From: Methylophaga sp.
GTDB lineage: Bacteria > Pseudomonadota > Gammaproteobacteria > Nitrosococcales > Methylophagaceae
Assembly: GCA_014762585.1 (NCBI GenBank)
Contig: JABURN010000104.1
Location: 1 to 5,788 of the forward strand
Length of the DNA: 5,788 nt
Direction: 5' to 3'
Positions 5,534 to 5,788 of this stretch are shown here, in pieces. The notes under the pieces were generated by a model that made no database searches, was not told where the DNA came from, and saw nothing but the letters and a program-made list of their open reading frames with translations. The first letter of the stretch is position 1; each line of letters begins with the position of its first letter. Position numbers and translations under genes: made by a program.

Positions 5534-5788
5534 ATGGCAACAGTCACACTTAAAGGCAATCCATTTAAAACCGTTGGTGAGCTGCCCGCAGTTGGCAGTC
5601 AGGCACCGGCTTTTACTCTGACAAAAACTGACTTGTCGGATCTGAACTCATCCGACCTCTCCGGTCGTGTCGTGCTGAATGTTTTCCCCTCGGTCGATAC
5701 GCCAACCTGTGCCAACTCAGTGCGCCAGTTCAACAGCAAGGCTTCATCGCTTGAAAATACGACCGTTGTCTGTGTTTCCAAGGACCTG
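5534..5788 (+). CDS. tpx: Thiol peroxidase (Tpx), N-terminal 85 residues, truncated by the window edge
   Basis: It is an atypical 2-Cys peroxiredoxin that reduces hydrogen and organic peroxides using thioredoxin. The opening MATVTLKGNPF, then GELPAVGSQAPAF, VVLNVFPSVDTPTCANSVRQFN and VVCVSKDL are diagnostic. The peroxidatic Cys is Cys59 in DTPTC, equivalent to E. coli Tpx Cys61. The resolving cysteine (Cys95 in E. coli) would be just outside the window, so about half of the usual 165-170 residues are visible. Cys80 is an extra cysteine in a strand. The ATG follows AGAGGA with a 7-nt spacer. No signal peptide follows the start, which fits a cytoplasmic enzyme here. It appears unrelated to the upstream signalling genes. 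Confidence 0.96.
   Translation, partial: MATVTLKGNPFKTVGELPAVGSQAPAFTLTKTDLSDLNSSDLSGRVVLNVFPSVDTPTCANSVRQFNSKASSLENTTVVCVSKDL

Overview
The window is 5.8 kb of a roughly 50% GC chromosome, most likely from a gammaproteobacterium or a close relative. This is inferred from three things: a GlsA-type glutaminase with sigma-54/NtrC-type control elements, a thiol peroxidase (Tpx), and a FecR-domain plus OmpA-lipoprotein pair of the kind seen in Gram-negative bacteria. The genus cannot be named from sequence alone.

Left half (1-2269, minus strand): a two-gene signalling operon. A 702-residue membrane protein has an extracytoplasmic CHASE2 sensor, transmembrane helices and a cytoplasmic RsbU/SpoIIE-type PP2C phosphatase. 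It is followed after 9 bp by a STAS-domain anti-sigma-antagonist-type protein, which runs off the left edge. This is the phosphatase and substrate half of a partner-switching pathway. The antagonist kinase and the final target are not in the window.

Divergent control region (2270-2684): I see no convincing gene here, but there is a dense set of regulatory sites. A near-perfect sigma-54 (-24/-12) promoter points towards the glutaminase gene. About 190 and 156 bp upstream of its predicted start lie one strong and one weak NtrC-like operator, with centres exactly 32 bp apart. A plausible sigma-70 promoter serves the leftward operon. Two further palindromes and a run of eight C lie between them.

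Right half (2685-4847, plus strand): glsA (glutaminase), then after 19 bp a secreted FecR-domain protein, then an OmpA-family lipoprotein gene overlapping it by 4 bp. The spacing suggests one transcript, so the FecR/OmpA envelope pair may be nitrogen-regulated together with glutaminase. FecR, OmpA and CHASE2 proteins are commonly neighbours. The two divergent operons may therefore form one envelope-sensing unit: periplasmic FecR and OmpA proteins beside a CHASE2 receptor that outputs through a phosphatase and a STAS protein.

Right end (4848-5788): a perfect 18-bp palindrome lies after the OmpA gene. It is followed by a small two-helix membrane protein of unknown function and the first 85 codons of tpx, which include its peroxidatic cysteine.
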